The notes under the pieces: generated by a model | The model's input: only the letters and a program-made list of their open reading frames with translations | Databases searched by the model: none | What the model was told of the DNA's origin: nothing | NCBI GenBank assembly: GCA_022641835.1 | Contig: CP048717.1 | Location: forward strand, 744,001 to 808,000 | Length of the DNA stretch: 64,000 nucleotides | Direction of reading: 5' to 3' | DNA from: Petasospora fabianii | Taxonomy: Eukaryota; Ascomycota; Saccharomycetes; Phaffomycetales; Wickerhamomycetaceae | Translations under genes and position numbers: made by a program | In this document: positions 1 to 10,827 of the stretch, piece after piece | Position numbering within the stretch: position 1 is the first letter of the stretch | Layout of the letters: each line of letters opens with the position of its first letter

Positions 1-162
1 GCAGTATGCCTCGATCTTAGCCTGTAAAGTACCTGAGCACGCGATGGCCCACTTGGATGCCGGTCGGTCGCGCCAGTCACCATCAAGGAAGATATCGAGC
101 TGTTCAACACTGGGTTGAAAAATGGTGGAGGTAGGAGGTTCGTATAACGCTGGTGGATCCAT
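1..162 (-). CDS. Unidentified protein, N-terminal fragment cut by the window edge
   Basis: An ATG at 160-162 on the minus strand opens a frame that runs without a stop for 54 codons to the window edge. The visible protein begins MDPPALYEPP and later contains the stretch DIFLDGDWRDRPASKWA. The start is proline-rich and the rest is mixed polar and aromatic, with a tryptophan pair suggestive of a folded region. I do not recognise the family. The frame is short, so chance cannot be excluded. Support comes from its position at the expected distance from ZNG1, which is transcribed divergently from about 400 bases away, and from the absence of stops. The rest of the gene lies to the left of the window. 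Confidence 0.55.
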   Translation of the reverse strand, partial: MDPPALYEPPTSTIFQPSVEQLDIFLDGDWRDRPASKWAIACSGTLQAKIEAYC

Positions 163-556
163 TGTTTGCTGTGCAAAATAGTAATGATGATGTTCATATT
201 TACGGAGGCGTAGATGCCCTTTGTTTACCTTTTGATGGCGTCATTTTACCGTTAGGTTTTGGCAGACTCAGTTGATACCGAGTGGTGACTTTGGACCAGC
301 TACCAAACTGTACCAATCTTTAAGCTATTGATGAGGTTCAGGGGCTGGTAATTCAGGTCATCTTTCCTCCCTCAGAATGCATGAAAAGAGCCAATTCAAC
401 TAATTCCCATTTAAAGTCTTGATCATGGAAGAAGCCGTGAATTCACATCCGTGCACCATTTGATCCGCAAGCGTTGCCATATGAACGTCATCACTATGCC
501 ATCTCTCACTCTTTCAATTGTTTACGCTCGTCCCCATCACATTTGTTCCTTCAAAA
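163..556. other. Intergenic region between edge gene and ZNG1
   Basis: This is the likely shared divergent promoter of the left-edge gene and ZNG1. I see no tRNA, no convincing small ORF and no strong repeat in it. In-frame codons without stops run from a TTG at 518 into ZNG1, but they look like 5' leader rather than protein. Confidence 0.6.
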
Positions 557-1732
557 ATGGATGATATACCCGAACTCGTAACAGGAGAAGAGGAAGATCT
601 TCACAACCTCCTTGATAATGCCAAGTTCGTTGACCCAGGCCTGACGGAAGAGCAAGTCGAGAAGTACAAGGAAACACTCCGACTTCGTCAGGATCCTTCA
701 GATCCCCCAAGAAAGATTCCTGTAACTATCATCACAGGGTATCTTGGCTCAGGAAAGTCTACGCTTCTACAACATATTGCTCAAGAGGGCAAGAGGAAGT
801 TTGCCGTCATCCTTAACGAGTTCGGAGATTCGTCTGCTATCGAGAAGTCGTTGACTGTCACCGATGGTGAAAAGTCCTACACAGACTGGCTAGATCTTGG
901 TAACGGCTGTCTCTGTTGCACTGTAAGAGATGCAGGTGTCCAGGCCATTGAAGATCTTGTGGAACGCTCGGGATACAAGATTGATCACATTCTTCTTGAG
1001 ACTTCAGGTATTGCTGATCCGGCCCCAATCGCCCGCATGTTCTGGCTCGATGAAGGTGTCAAAAGTAACGTCTACATTGATGGTGTTGTCACTGTTCTCG
1101 ATGCTGGTAATATTATGCAATGCCTGGCAGATGTTGGTGGACATTGGCATAAGGAGAATGGCCATGGTGATGTCGAAGAGCAAGGTGTCACAACTGCACA
1201 TCTTCAGATTGCCATGGCTGATGTCATTTTGCTGAACAAGATGGATACACTGCGGACCGATAAAACCAAACTTGTGGACACGGTACGAATGATAAACAAT
1301 GTTGCCACTATGTATGAAACACAATTTGGAAACATAGATGTGTCAAAGCTACTGGATCTTCATGCCTTTGAAGGTAGCATCAAACTCGGTGAAGACAGGG
1401 GGTCCTTCCATGATTCAAGAATTTCGACAATCTCTTTCGACTTTGGTATTGTCACGGAAAATGACTTTGAGAAGTTTGAAAAGTTCATTCAGTATATTCT
1501 TTGGGAAGGTAAGGCCAATGGCAAGGACATTGAAGTGCATAGATCCAAAGGTGTCGTTATCACCAAGGACAGCATAAAGGTTCTCCAAGGAGTTAGAGAG
1601 GCATACGAGTTCATTGATGTCACACAGACCGAGCTGAAAGAATCGAAGTTAGTCTTAATCGGTAAAAACTTGAACATAAATGACATATATGCCGAGCTTC
1701 TCAAGCAGACGAGTCTCCGTGGACATCAGTGA
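557..1732 (+). CDS. ZNG1: Zinc-regulated GTPase metalloprotein activator, CobW/ZNG1 family
   Basis: The 391-residue protein is a CobW-family G3E GTPase. Visible motifs are the Walker A loop GYLGSGKST (residues 61-69), the metal-binding CLCC motif (about 118-121) and the NKMD guanine-specificity motif (about 230), followed by the CobW C-terminal domain. In the known family, ZNG1 proteins hand zinc to methionine aminopeptidase and dock through an N-terminal C/I-PELV motif. Here IPELV sits at residues 4-8 of the protein starting at ATG 557, which supports that start over in-frame upstream codons that lack an ATG. The gene is convergent with SSK2, whose stop lies about 140 bases away. In S. cerevisiae the homologue YNR029C is also close to SSK2 (YNR031C). 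Confidence 0.93.
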   Translation: MDDIPELVTGEEEDLHNLLDNAKFVDPGLTEEQVEKYKETLRLRQDPSDPPRKIPVTIITGYLGSGKSTLLQHIAQEGKRKFAVILNEFGDSSAIEKSLTVTDGEKSYTDWLDLGNGCLCCTVRDAGVQAIEDLVERSGYKIDHILLETSGIADPAPIARMFWLDEGVKSNVYIDGVVTVLDAGNIMQCLADVGGHWHKENGHGDVEEQGVTTAHLQIAMADVILLNKMDTLRTDKTKLVDTVRMINNVATMYETQFGNIDVSKLLDLHAFEGSIKLGEDRGSFHDSRISTISFDFGIVTENDFEKFEKFIQYILWEGKANGKDIEVHRSKGVVITKDSIKVLQGVREAYEFIDVTQTELKESKLVLIGKNLNINDIYAELLKQTSLRGHQ

Positions 1733-1873
1733 CCTATATATAGCCGTTTGATTAATATGGATCCTCCACAGACGCTTTTAGAACTAGATGAGAAATTAAC
1801 AAAATAGAATGGGAGTCATTAGATTGAAAAAGCATTAGTATTAGTAGTAAAAAATTGGCATAGAGAGTACAAA

Positions 1874-4800
1874 TTAGCTACCAATATCCGAAGAAACTTC
1901 TGATGACGAAGTCGAACCCTCCCCAAAGGCTAGTAGCCTGATATCAACCAACCATGGATCCTCCAGCAGCTTAGCAGCACTTGGACGTTTGTTTGGATCT
2001 CTTTCAAGACACTTGACCAAGAATCTGCGGCCAGCCTCACTCAGTTGATCAGGAGATGGCAATTGAGGGAGATGACCCGCAGCAATGTGATACATGATGG
2101 CCCATTCATTGTCCAAGTTGGCCCATGGACGTCTTCCTGTCGCCATTTCTAGGAGACAGCATCCAGTTGACCAGATGTCAAGAGAGTACTTGGATGAGTG
2201 GGAGCCAGTAATCACCTCTGGCGACATATACATCGGCGTACCCGTCATACTATTCACCTTTGTGGCAACCTTCTTGGTAGCATTCTTGGCAATGACCTTA
2301 GCAGCACCGAAGTCGACAAATTTGATGAAACCATTGTGATCCAGTAAGATGTTCTCTGGCTTGATATCTCTGTGGACAATACCCATTTCATGCAGGTAAG
2401 CCAGACCTTCAAACATCTGGAGGGTGTACATCTGAATAACAGTCTCATCCTCGATTCGTCCATGTTCTAGCAAAGATGCCAAAGAACCACCCTCACAGTA
2501 CTCCATGAAGATGTTGACCTTGTCACGATGAACTTCAACACCATAATATTGAACAATGTTTGGATGATTAAGCATTTCCAAGACAGTCATCTCCTCCTTG
2601 ATCTGTGGAACTACCTGCTTGATGGACTGAATATCATGGAATCTGATTTCTTTCACTGCAAGAACACCACCAGTGTCGAGGTCCAAAGCTGAAAAAACAC
2701 TTCCGAACGTACCACCACCAAGGAATTTTCTCTTCTGCCATCTCATGGAAAGAGACGAGAAAGAGGATGCAAGGAAAGATAGATACTGGTTCTCCTGTAC
2801 GGTGTCATCCAGGACCTTACCAACAGAGTTCTGGACATTCAAAGAAGCCTCCAATGCTTCGATTTGCTTCATTGTTTGCTGTCTGAAGTGCTGCATAAGT
2901 ACCTGGTCATCCTGAATGTTATTAGGCTTAATATTGATGTTCTTCTTTTCGGCCTCACTCGATCTAGCTCCCATGATGTCAAAGTGAGAAATCAATAGCG
3001 ACATACACCCAGCAACCTTGTCTTTAAGCTTGTTGAACTGAGCATCGGACAGTGTGAGAATGTTGGATCCGGTGGATATGTCCATGGCGAATTCGAGAGC
3101 GGCAACACACCATCTGAACGTCTTCTTGTCCGTTGGAGTGCAGTCATCAACAATAAAGCTTACCCATTCGATCGCCATGTTCAACATCGACTTAATGACA
3201 GCAGTTCTCTTGGTCCCTTCCACAACCTTAGCGTATGCTCGACCGGCATCTCTTGCGAACGTGTAAACGAGCTGAATCAAGTCATGGTGAACTCTAAACC
3301 TGTGCAGGAGGGATCTGCATGTCTCAGCTTCCACCATCTGGGTCAAAACAGATTTGAAGAATAATCTCTCAGACTTGAGGAACTCCTTATGTACACGTGG
3401 AATAGACGATCTGTGATGAACCCAAGTGATAGAGTCCCCGGTGATATCATTGAAGATAGTCTTCGTATGTTTGAGGGTCTGAGAAGAACCTTCTGTGATC
3501 AACATGGTCTCACCTGGCTTGATGTCAAAGTGGAGATCAAGAGAAGATGGAAGTGTCACAATGGACCCCTCCCATAACATTGGCTTGGCAGGGTGGATAA
3601 TAACAACATAACCAAGGTCAGTCTCCTCTTCGTAGTCATCTAAGGCAATGTCGATGATTGAGCTTCTTGGTTGGTACCAGTCTGAACCAATTTCCTTACC
3701 AGTCAAAATGTTGACAATGGCTTCATCACGACCGTACAAGCTTCCGGAGGCCAAGATGTAGAACCCGTTGCTGCCATTAACCTGAACCAAGAAGTGGTCA
3801 GAATTCTTCATAGAGTCCAAGAAAGGACCAACCTTGTCTATTGTAAATAGTGAGGCATTTGTCAATGCCCTTCTCAATTCCAAGTAGAGCTTGTTCAGCT
3901 TTCTTCTCAAAACAGAGAGCTTATCAACTGAAGACGAAATCAGCTGTGCTATCTCATTGTTAGTAGCACTATCAGTGTTACGAGGACCGTTCTTAACCAG
4001 CTCGGAAAGATGCCCAACCTGGGTCTGGATGAAATAAATGAGACGTTGAACAAGCTTCGAGGTTAATGACGTCATCTGGAAGGCAACCTCTGGTCCAGCA
4101 TAGTCAATATAGCATCCAACATTCTTCAGAATGTACCAACTCTCCTCCAAACTATCTGGCTCCTTGAAAGTCTTGAAACTCTTGGTGGCAGTATTGATCA
4201 GCTTACGGTGTAGCAAGTTGAAAATGAACTTCACAGCTTCGAGGACTGATTGGTCGTAGTTAGCAGGAGCTTTGATCTCAATATCCCAGCCCTTGCGGTA
4301 GATCATGTATGCTTGCTTGATCTGGATGGCCAACCGCAGATAGAGAGAAAAATCAGCAATCATTTCATCAATCATCATCATTGTTGGGTTCTTGAGTTTT
4401 CTGGCATAGGCCAAACGGATTTTGAGGGTCTCTTGAATGAGTCTCATTGGAAAAACCGACAGTGTAGAGAGTTCTGGGATGTAACTTGGAAGGTTCAACT
4501 CAGCGAAGGTTTCGTGGAACTTCAAGTATGCCATCTTAGATTTGTTCAGCCATGGAACGTGTGGTTCAAAGAGGCGTTTTTGGAATACAGATGGGATATC
4601 CTTTTCTTTCAAGAGGGAGTCAGCAAAGGAGGTGTCAACGAAACCGTCATTTCTCACCTGTGTCAAATCAAGGTTTTGACTCTGCGTCCACTGTTCCAAT
4701 ACCCTCAACTCTCTGCGCAATGTCTTGGTGATGTTCTTCCAAGAGATCAGGGCATCGACACGGTTTTTGAAAGCCTCAGTGTAACAGATGGGCTTGTCGT

Positions 4801-5698
4801 TGGCCATTTCCTTGTATCCTCTCCAAAGCTCTTTCATCGAATCGTACTTATCCAAAAGCTCATGAACAGCGGACAGGGCGTTCTCTTGGTCTGTCACCTT
4901 GAAGTTCTGAATTTCATTCAAAGTTTCGTCTGCAAGTGTTCTAGAGTACTCAATAATTTTCTGCTGTTGTTGTTCGGTTCTTCCAACCAAGTACGCTTTG
5001 AGACCCAGCCACAGATTGTCACTGTATGTGCTCTTGTAGTGAAAGTCCGTCTGAGTGATGATTCTCCTCTTCTCAGATCTCACGACGTCACCATTGAGCA
5101 CATTGGCTAGCATCGTTTGCCATTCACGTCTCTCTAAAAGTTTTGGATTCTCCTGGATATTGTCGACAAGATAGTCATCCAAGTGTTCCATTTCTAGACT
5201 TGTACCCTTTGCATGGGAGGCACCCCACAGCAAAGCGATGTCTTCATTATCGTCATTCTCTGTCATTTCGGACTCACTCTCATCACCTTCACTGTCAGTC
5301 GGATCAGATATGACTGCCTGTGTATAGTAGTCATCAATCATGTCATTCTTCATCTTCTTGAGGTATATTTTCTCCTGTGCAAGAAACTGTGCAGTCTGGT
5401 ACGATGATCGTGAGGTGTTGGAGTTTGTTCTTGGCTTCGGCAGACGACTAGACCCCGATGGGGTCCTCGCTGGAGAATAGGTTTGATCGTAGCTAGACAT
5501 CCTCTGCAGTGTGGCGTTTGGCGAGCGGTTGTTGGCAAGCGATGAGCTGGGAGATCTGTGTGCCTGGAGGACTTCATTATGGGAACCGGACTTGCTGACG
5601 CTCCGCTGAAGATCACCGTGGACAGGAAAAGTCTGCGATTGTGTCGTGTTAGGCGACGAGTTGGCCCGTGAGAGCGACTTCTTGTAGTTATATTCCAT
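1874..5698 (-). CDS. SSK2: MAP kinase kinase kinase of the HOG osmostress pathway
   Basis: The 1274-residue protein carries a C-terminal serine/threonine kinase domain (about residues 987-1255). It shows the glycine loop GGGTFGSVF, the catalytic lysine in AVKEI, HRDIKPEN (about 1107), a DFG in FVDFGAAK and a GTPMYMSPE activation segment. The long N-terminal region is Ser/Thr-rich for about 150 residues and acidic near 120-150. It then enters the conserved helical regulatory region of the SSK2/SSK22/MEKK4 group. In yeast the Ssk1 response regulator relieves autoinhibition and the kinase then phosphorylates Pbs2. S. cerevisiae has two paralogues (1579 and 1331 residues). The shorter length here resembles Ssk22, but only one copy is visible. 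Start is the ATG at 5696-5698. Confidence 0.95.
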   Translation of the reverse strand: MEYNYKKSLSRANSSPNTTQSQTFPVHGDLQRSVSKSGSHNEVLQAHRSPSSSLANNRSPNATLQRMSSYDQTYSPARTPSGSSRLPKPRTNSNTSRSSYQTAQFLAQEKIYLKKMKNDMIDDYYTQAVISDPTDSEGDESESEMTENDDNEDIALLWGASHAKGTSLEMEHLDDYLVDNIQENPKLLERREWQTMLANVLNGDVVRSEKRRIITQTDFHYKSTYSDNLWLGLKAYLVGRTEQQQQKIIEYSRTLADETLNEIQNFKVTDQENALSAVHELLDKYDSMKELWRGYKEMANDKPICYTEAFKNRVDALISWKNITKTLRRELRVLEQWTQSQNLDLTQVRNDGFVDTSFADSLLKEKDIPSVFQKRLFEPHVPWLNKSKMAYLKFHETFAELNLPSYIPELSTLSVFPMRLIQETLKIRLAYARKLKNPTMMMIDEMIADFSLYLRLAIQIKQAYMIYRKGWDIEIKAPANYDQSVLEAVKFIFNLLHRKLINTATKSFKTFKEPDSLEESWYILKNVGCYIDYAGPEVAFQMTSLTSKLVQRLIYFIQTQVGHLSELVKNGPRNTDSATNNEIAQLISSSVDKLSVLRRKLNKLYLELRRALTNASLFTIDKVGPFLDSMKNSDHFLVQVNGSNGFYILASGSLYGRDEAIVNILTGKEIGSDWYQPRSSIIDIALDDYEEETDLGYVVIIHPAKPMLWEGSIVTLPSSLDLHFDIKPGETMLITEGSSQTLKHTKTIFNDITGDSITWVHHRSSIPRVHKEFLKSERLFFKSVLTQMVEAETCRSLLHRFRVHHDLIQLVYTFARDAGRAYAKVVEGTKRTAVIKSMLNMAIEWVSFIVDDCTPTDKKTFRWCVAALEFAMDISTGSNILTLSDAQFNKLKDKVAGCMSLLISHFDIMGARSSEAEKKNINIKPNNIQDDQVLMQHFRQQTMKQIEALEASLNVQNSVGKVLDDTVQENQYLSFLASSFSSLSMRWQKRKFLGGGTFGSVFSALDLDTGGVLAVKEIRFHDIQSIKQVVPQIKEEMTVLEMLNHPNIVQYYGVEVHRDKVNIFMEYCEGGSLASLLEHGRIEDETVIQMYTLQMFEGLAYLHEMGIVHRDIKPENILLDHNGFIKFVDFGAAKVIAKNATKKVATKVNSMTGTPMYMSPEVITGSHSSKYSLDIWSTGCCLLEMATGRRPWANLDNEWAIMYHIAAGHLPQLPSPDQLSEAGRRFLVKCLERDPNKRPSAAKLLEDPWLVDIRLLAFGEGSTSSSEVSSDIGS

Positions 5699-6362
5699 TA
5701 TGCTCTGCCAGGCTGATGTGATGGGTACCTGAGGGGAAGACTTGACAGGTCAACCATTCGCTGTAGCAATGAAGAACGGCGTCACGCGGTAAAAAAAGAG
5801 GGAATCAGCGCTTTATGGGTGTGGTAGCTGTCAAGAGGCGTGTCCGTGTAATGCAGGTCAGTTGTGTGTGTGTTTATAGCAAGTGATCGGGGCGATTGCC
5901 TAGCGGATGTGTGTCGTGGGTGTTCCTAGAGATTGAACTGGTTCCCCCTGGCGTTGTTTACCGCCAGTCTCTAACCCTTTTTTCTATCGGTCGCGAATGG
6001 GCACTGGGTAATCGGAGGCCTTGCCGAGATTAGTGAGCAAGTTCTACAGACAAAGATAACGAAAGATTTAGTTTAACGTGCGATAGAACAACTGAAATAA
6101 ATAACTGTACAAGTTGCCTTATGGAGGCTGCCTGATGCTGCGCGGGCCTCTATGTGGAACGCAGCGCGGGAGACTGTGGCGAGCCATGTGGAATATGTGT
6201 GGTGTGTGCTGTAGATGGTTTTTAATCGTGCTCCTAGGCTCTAGGATCGTATCAGGGTCGTGAGTTTCATTGGCAGTGGATGATGGAGAGGGATAGACGT
6301 GTAAATGGTGATGATGTGTTTGATTTGAGGTTCAAGTGCAATAGAGTAAGCTATACGTTTGC
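5699..6362. other. Intergenic region upstream of SSK2 and downstream of QCR6
   Basis: This 664-base stretch holds the SSK2 promoter and the QCR6 3' region. It contains GT-rich runs (around 5865 and 6195), but I found no tRNA, no splice-flanked small gene and no ORF with protein-like composition. Confidence 0.6.
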
Positions 6363-7001
6363 TTACTTAAGCTTGGCCATCAATCTTGGGACAACACAGT
6401 CGTTGATGTGGTGCTGCAAGTGGAAGAATTCCTCAACACAATCCTCCTTGTACTCAAGCTTGTCGTAGTCTGGGTCCTCCTGAGCCTTGGTGACTCTCTC
6501 GACACAGTGCTCGTAGTGGTGGACGTATGGGAGAATGGATGGACGGGTAGCACACTCCTTTCTAAGAGCATCCATCTGGTCACCAGCTTCCTCCTCCTCG
6601 TCCTCATCATCTTCATCCTCATCCTCATCTTCCTCTTCCTCTTCCTCCTCGTCGTCACCACCCTCTTCGCTCTCCTCGGTTGCCTCTTCAGCGTCTTCAG
6701 CTGGAGCAGCTTTCTCAGGAGCTGTAGCCTCCTCGGACTCCTCAGCTGGGGTAGCAGAACCATCAGCTGGGCCCTTCTCCTCGGATGGCTTAACCTCAGA
6801 TGGAGCGTCAGAAGAGGTCTCCACGGCAGTGGCGTCTTCAGCTGGCTCCTATAGTAGATAATGTTAGTGATTCAATGTTCGATAGTGAAATCAGCTTGCG
6901 ACATATGTCTCGCATTGCTTCGAATATAGATGGCGGCGACGTACCTCAGCGAAAGCCAAAGTTGGGACAAAGGAATCGATCAAATTAGCAATGAAAGACA
7001 T
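6363..7001 (-). CDS. QCR6: Cytochrome bc1 complex (complex III) hinge protein, subunit 6, one intron
   Basis: The gene has two exons: 6945-7001 and 6363-6848. Exon 1 encodes MSFIANLIDSFVPTLAFAE. The intron (6849-6944, 96 bases) starts GTACGT, has a CACTAAC branch site at 6863-6869 and ends in TAG. Splicing is in phase 0 and gives about 180 residues. The protein has a long Glu/Asp-rich tract (about residues 60-105) and then the UQCRH hinge domain, with paired cysteines in ALRKECATRP, HHYEHCVERV, YKEDCVEEFF and HINDCVVP. The subunit sits on the intermembrane side of complex III and aids the cytochrome c1-cytochrome c interaction. Without exon 1 the frame upstream of the acidic region has no ATG, so the splice is needed. 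Confidence 0.93.
6849..6944 (-). other. QCR6: Intron of QCR6
   Basis: It has a GTACGT donor at 6939-6944, a CACTAAC branch point at 6863-6869 and a TATAG acceptor ending at 6849. The branch-to-acceptor distance is short, as in the RUB1 and PGK1 introns of this window. Confidence 0.9.
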
Positions 7002-8161
7002 GATTATTGTGTTTGTGGTTGATACGGTGATGGTTCCGGTGTCGTCTTGAGTGCTGTTCTGATGAGCTGCTTACTTTTTTTTCCATGGTTTTAGAAAACA
7101 CTGGTCGCCCATTGGCTGGCGCGAACCTGGAGCACCGCGAACATGTTGCTACTGCTGAGTTTGTGTGGTGGTGGGCTGTTCAAAGTGTATGCTTGCTTTT
7201 GACAGTGTCAGTTGTGTCTCTTTATCGAAACTGAAAGATCTATGCATCACTTGTACCTTTTATAGAGCGGTTCAGCCTGAGTCGTACGTTGCTGCGGGTG
7301 GCTTGAGAAAACAGGTCATGTGTCGCGTACCGAGGATTGCGAGCACTGGCGGTGGCCATTCCTCTAACGTCTGATTCCAACACAACGCCCACTTGGAGTA
7401 TAGGGATCCATAGGATTGTTCATATCCATGCAACTGGATCAATTGTTCGTAGCCTACGACCATTGGGTCTTACAGATAGGTTTTATTTTCCACTTTCAGG
7501 CTGGGCATGGAGATTACCATGATGCCACTGTCTCATGCTCTACGACAGCAGCATTTTATCTGTAGGTGAGAACAACTTTCATATGGTATATATCTCTATA
7601 ATAGATATGGTGAGTCATAACCTTTGCTGTGTGTTGTTCCTTCCTCCTCTGTGCGTCTGTGATCTATCTTTTGATGGAGTTGGGTTCAACTGTTGCCCTG
7701 GTAGCAGCATCCGATCCTAAGTTGTAATCCCCATCAATCGACACAGACATGTCAGGCAACATCAACTCTCAGGGAGTTTGAGCCCTATGGATAAATAAAT
7801 ACTGATCGGAACCAGATGTTTCAAGCTACGTACCTGGGATGTGTGTCACCATTCGGTGTATTCCTGTTTGTTTGTTTGTTTTGATTTCGCGTGTCTGTCG
7901 CGGAGGATCATCAAAGAAAGAACGCGATGAGGGTTCAATCATGGAACACGTATCTCTAAACCACGGATCATACCAGTCTGAGTACCGATAACGACTCATC
8001 CCATTACCTGACTACATCACCATCATATAACTGCTCTCAACTGTCAACTTTATCACAGCGCATCATCCAATTATAGCCACCAAACGCGCAGGAATCCACC
8101 CCAACAACCTTCCCCAGCTTGAGCGGTTTGAAAACCACCACACACCGCTAATCAACCGATA
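7002..8161. other. Divergent intergenic region between QCR6 and KIP3
   Basis: This 1.16 kb gap contains the promoters of both genes. I noted a CCAAT box near QCR6 and a GTTT tandem run near 7866-7881. Short open frames inside it lack protein-like composition, and I see no tRNA signature. Confidence 0.6.
7111..7115 (-). promoter_or_regulatory. CCAAT box upstream of QCR6
   Basis: ATTGG on the plus strand reads CCAAT on the QCR6 strand, about 110 bases before its ATG. CCAAT is the core bound by the Hap2/3/4/5 complex, which activates respiratory genes in yeasts. Binding here is inferred from motif and distance only. Confidence 0.4.
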
Positions 8162-10693
8162 ATGTCCACTGAAAGAGAGTCATCTATCACAGTTGCTGTT
8201 AGGGTACGGCCCTTCACCACTACGGAGGCTGCCCATCTGGTAGTAAAGAAGGATGACAACATTTTCCTTGGAGACGGTGCCTTGATCGACACAGTGGAGG
8301 CGAACAAGGAGAACCTATATGCTCCGAAACGATATGCTCCAAAGGGGATCCGCAAGATCGTTGATGTCGTTGATGATCGCATGTTGATCTTTGATCCTCC
8401 AGATAACAACCCATTGGCAAAGATGTCCCGGAATGTCTTTCCACATGGCAAGCACACGACAAGGTTCAAAGAGCATAGGTTTGTCTTTGATCGTCTCTTT
8501 GATGAGGATACTACACAACAGGACGTGTACCATAACACTACCAGGCCACTATTGGATAGTGTTCTTGATGGTTTTAACTCAACGGTGTTTGCATATGGTG
8601 CCACAGGTTGCGGTAAGACACACACGATCAGTGGAACCGTCGATCAGCCAGGAATCATCTTCTTGACCATGAAGGAGCTCTTCGAGAGGATAGAGGAGTT
8701 ACAAGACACCAAGCATGTTGACGTCTCGCTTTCATACCTAGAAATCTATAACGAGACCATCAGGGACTTGATGCAACCAGACAACGGAGGTAAACTTCTC
8801 ACTTTGAGAGAGGATGCCAACAAACGCATCACGGTCTCCAACTTGTCCACGCATAGACCACAGTCCGTTGAGGACGTTATGGATATGATCATTGTTGGTA
8901 ACAGGAACAGAACGAGCTCTCCAACAGAGGCGAATGCCACATCGTCCAGATCACACGCTGTTCTTCAGATCAATGTAACTCAAAAGAACAGGACTGCAGA
9001 TATCAAAGAAGATCACACATTTGCTACGCTCTCTATCATCGATTTGGCAGGAAGTGAAAGAGCGGCAGCAACAAGGAACCGTGGTGGCCGTCTTCAAGAA
9101 GGTGCAAATATCAACAAATCCCTCCTTGCCTTGGGAAACTGCATCAATGCATTATGTGACGCGAGAAGAAGAAACCATGTGCCCTATAGAGACTCGAAGT
9201 TAACACGATTGTTGAAGTTCTCACTTGGTGGTAATTGCAAAACAGTGATGATTGTCTGTATTAGTCCGTCATCTCTGCACTACGATGAGACGTTAAACAC
9301 ATTGAAATATGCTAACAGAGCTAAGGAGATCAAGACGAAAGTTGTCAGAAACCAGCACAGTTTAAATCGTCATGTTGGGTCATACTTGAAGATGATCACA
9401 GAACAAAAACAGGAAATTGAAGAGTTGAGATTGAGAGAAGCTACGAAGCTCAAACAAGAACTTGATCGCTACAAGCAAAAGAGAGAACGTGTTTCTATCG
9501 GTATCTTGGAATTTGTTGATGGTCTCAAGCAAAATCTCAACACCAAGAAGTTTGAAACTCTGAAGTTGAAGAAGTCTCTCATTCTCTGCAAGCGTCAAAT
9601 TCTTTTGCAACAACGTGTTGAGCTTATAAGCTTTTTGGCAACTTTTAGCGGTTTACAACATCCACTGCCTCAATTTGAGGAGGCACATGACCACTTGTCA
9701 GGTTTGGCTGATAAACTTGCTACTAAGATTGCTGAACTGGAATCTCTTTACCAGGAAGAATCAGAAATTGACCATATCATGACAAGCTCCACCAATGGTG
9801 CGATCCGCAAACTCAGTGAGCTTGAGAGCTGGTCTGACTATGACAAGCTAACTCTGGACTCAATGGTCTCACTCATCAAAGATTCACTGGAGAAGACCAT
9901 TCTTTTCAACGCATCTGTGCTCCATGACAAAGTCGTTTCGTCCGAGATGTTTCAATTCAATTTCAAATTTACCAGTACGAATCTCATTCAACTTATAACG
10001 CATTTGGAGCACTTGAACACCTCATCGACGGATATAGGTCTGATGAAGGGAGAGCTCCAACTATCAATTCAAGATTTCTATACCGGCTTTGACAAGTGTA
10101 TAGATGAGCTTCTGAGTATTGACCACAAGTTTGAGCAGTTTGCAGCAGAACGCCAGAAAGACGTCTCCTCTGAGATAAAGATCCCCACATCCCCTATCAG
10201 AAGAGTTGCCCGTCCAAGGCCATCATCCCCGTTCAAACACTCGCCATCACAACGTCTTTCAGTTGCTCGTCCACCAACGAATGGATCAAAAATCACGAAG
10301 GGAAGCTCACCTGTGCCGAAGGTTAAGCACAAGCAGCTGAAGAAGGTGAGGTGGGATGTTCCTGATATGTCAGCTCTCCTTGATGATGACTCCGACGTCA
10401 ACATGAATGACTTGGCCAAGTACACCGATGACCTCGACATGGCATCCAAGGACACAATCCAAGACGAATCCATTATTGATCAGAGTATCTCCGAACTGGA
10501 AAATGCTATTGATTCCTCGAAAAAGAGACAATCCTTGACTTCTAGGAGCCTAAAGCCCGGTACGGCGAGACGCTCACTTAGTGGTGCCACGACCACTAAC
10601 TCAGATCATGACATTGCTATTCCACAAGGACTTGGTGCTCCGCTTCGTCTTCAAAGCTCTGGATCAGTTGAATCTGACTCATCTTCGCTATGA
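8162..10693 (+). CDS. KIP3: Kinesin-8 motor protein, microtubule depolymerase
   Basis: The 843-residue protein has an N-terminal kinesin motor (about residues 8-400). It has the P-loop GATGCGKTHT (about 146-155), the switch I motif SSRSHAV, switch II DLAGSER and the neck-proximal LNTLKYANRAKEIK. The motor contains the long loop-2 insertion (FPHGKHTTRFKEHRFVFD) typical of kinesin-8. A coiled coil follows near residues 400-470, then a helical stalk, and the last 180 residues are basic, Ser-rich and disordered. Kip3 walks to microtubule plus ends, shortens them and positions the spindle and nucleus. Length is close to S. cerevisiae Kip3 (805). Start is the first ATG of the frame. Confidence 0.94.
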   Translation: MSTERESSITVAVRVRPFTTTEAAHLVVKKDDNIFLGDGALIDTVEANKENLYAPKRYAPKGIRKIVDVVDDRMLIFDPPDNNPLAKMSRNVFPHGKHTTRFKEHRFVFDRLFDEDTTQQDVYHNTTRPLLDSVLDGFNSTVFAYGATGCGKTHTISGTVDQPGIIFLTMKELFERIEELQDTKHVDVSLSYLEIYNETIRDLMQPDNGGKLLTLREDANKRITVSNLSTHRPQSVEDVMDMIIVGNRNRTSSPTEANATSSRSHAVLQINVTQKNRTADIKEDHTFATLSIIDLAGSERAAATRNRGGRLQEGANINKSLLALGNCINALCDARRRNHVPYRDSKLTRLLKFSLGGNCKTVMIVCISPSSLHYDETLNTLKYANRAKEIKTKVVRNQHSLNRHVGSYLKMITEQKQEIEELRLREATKLKQELDRYKQKRERVSIGILEFVDGLKQNLNTKKFETLKLKKSLILCKRQILLQQRVELISFLATFSGLQHPLPQFEEAHDHLSGLADKLATKIAELESLYQEESEIDHIMTSSTNGAIRKLSELESWSDYDKLTLDSMVSLIKDSLEKTILFNASVLHDKVVSSEMFQFNFKFTSTNLIQLITHLEHLNTSSTDIGLMKGELQLSIQDFYTGFDKCIDELLSIDHKFEQFAAERQKDVSSEIKIPTSPIRRVARPRPSSPFKHSPSQRLSVARPPTNGSKITKGSSPVPKVKHKQLKKVRWDVPDMSALLDDDSDVNMNDLAKYTDDLDMASKDTIQDESIIDQSISELENAIDSSKKRQSLTSRSLKPGTARRSLSGATTTNSDHDIAIPQGLGAPLRLQSSGSVESDSSSL

Positions 10694-10827
10694 CATCTAC
10701 GTTTCACGCTTGCATAATTCGTTAATCTAATCTGCTTATCGCATTCATTCTCATCTTGTTTTAATATTTTCCTTTATTTTGGGAACATCCCAAACATAGC
10801 CTTCGTAGAGATGTAAAGAAACCGATT

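Noticed and set aside
6408-6861. Leucine-rich and serine-rich frames opposite the acidic tract of QCR6
   Set aside because: They are translations of the GAG/GAA repeat in other frames. QCR6 explains the sequence.
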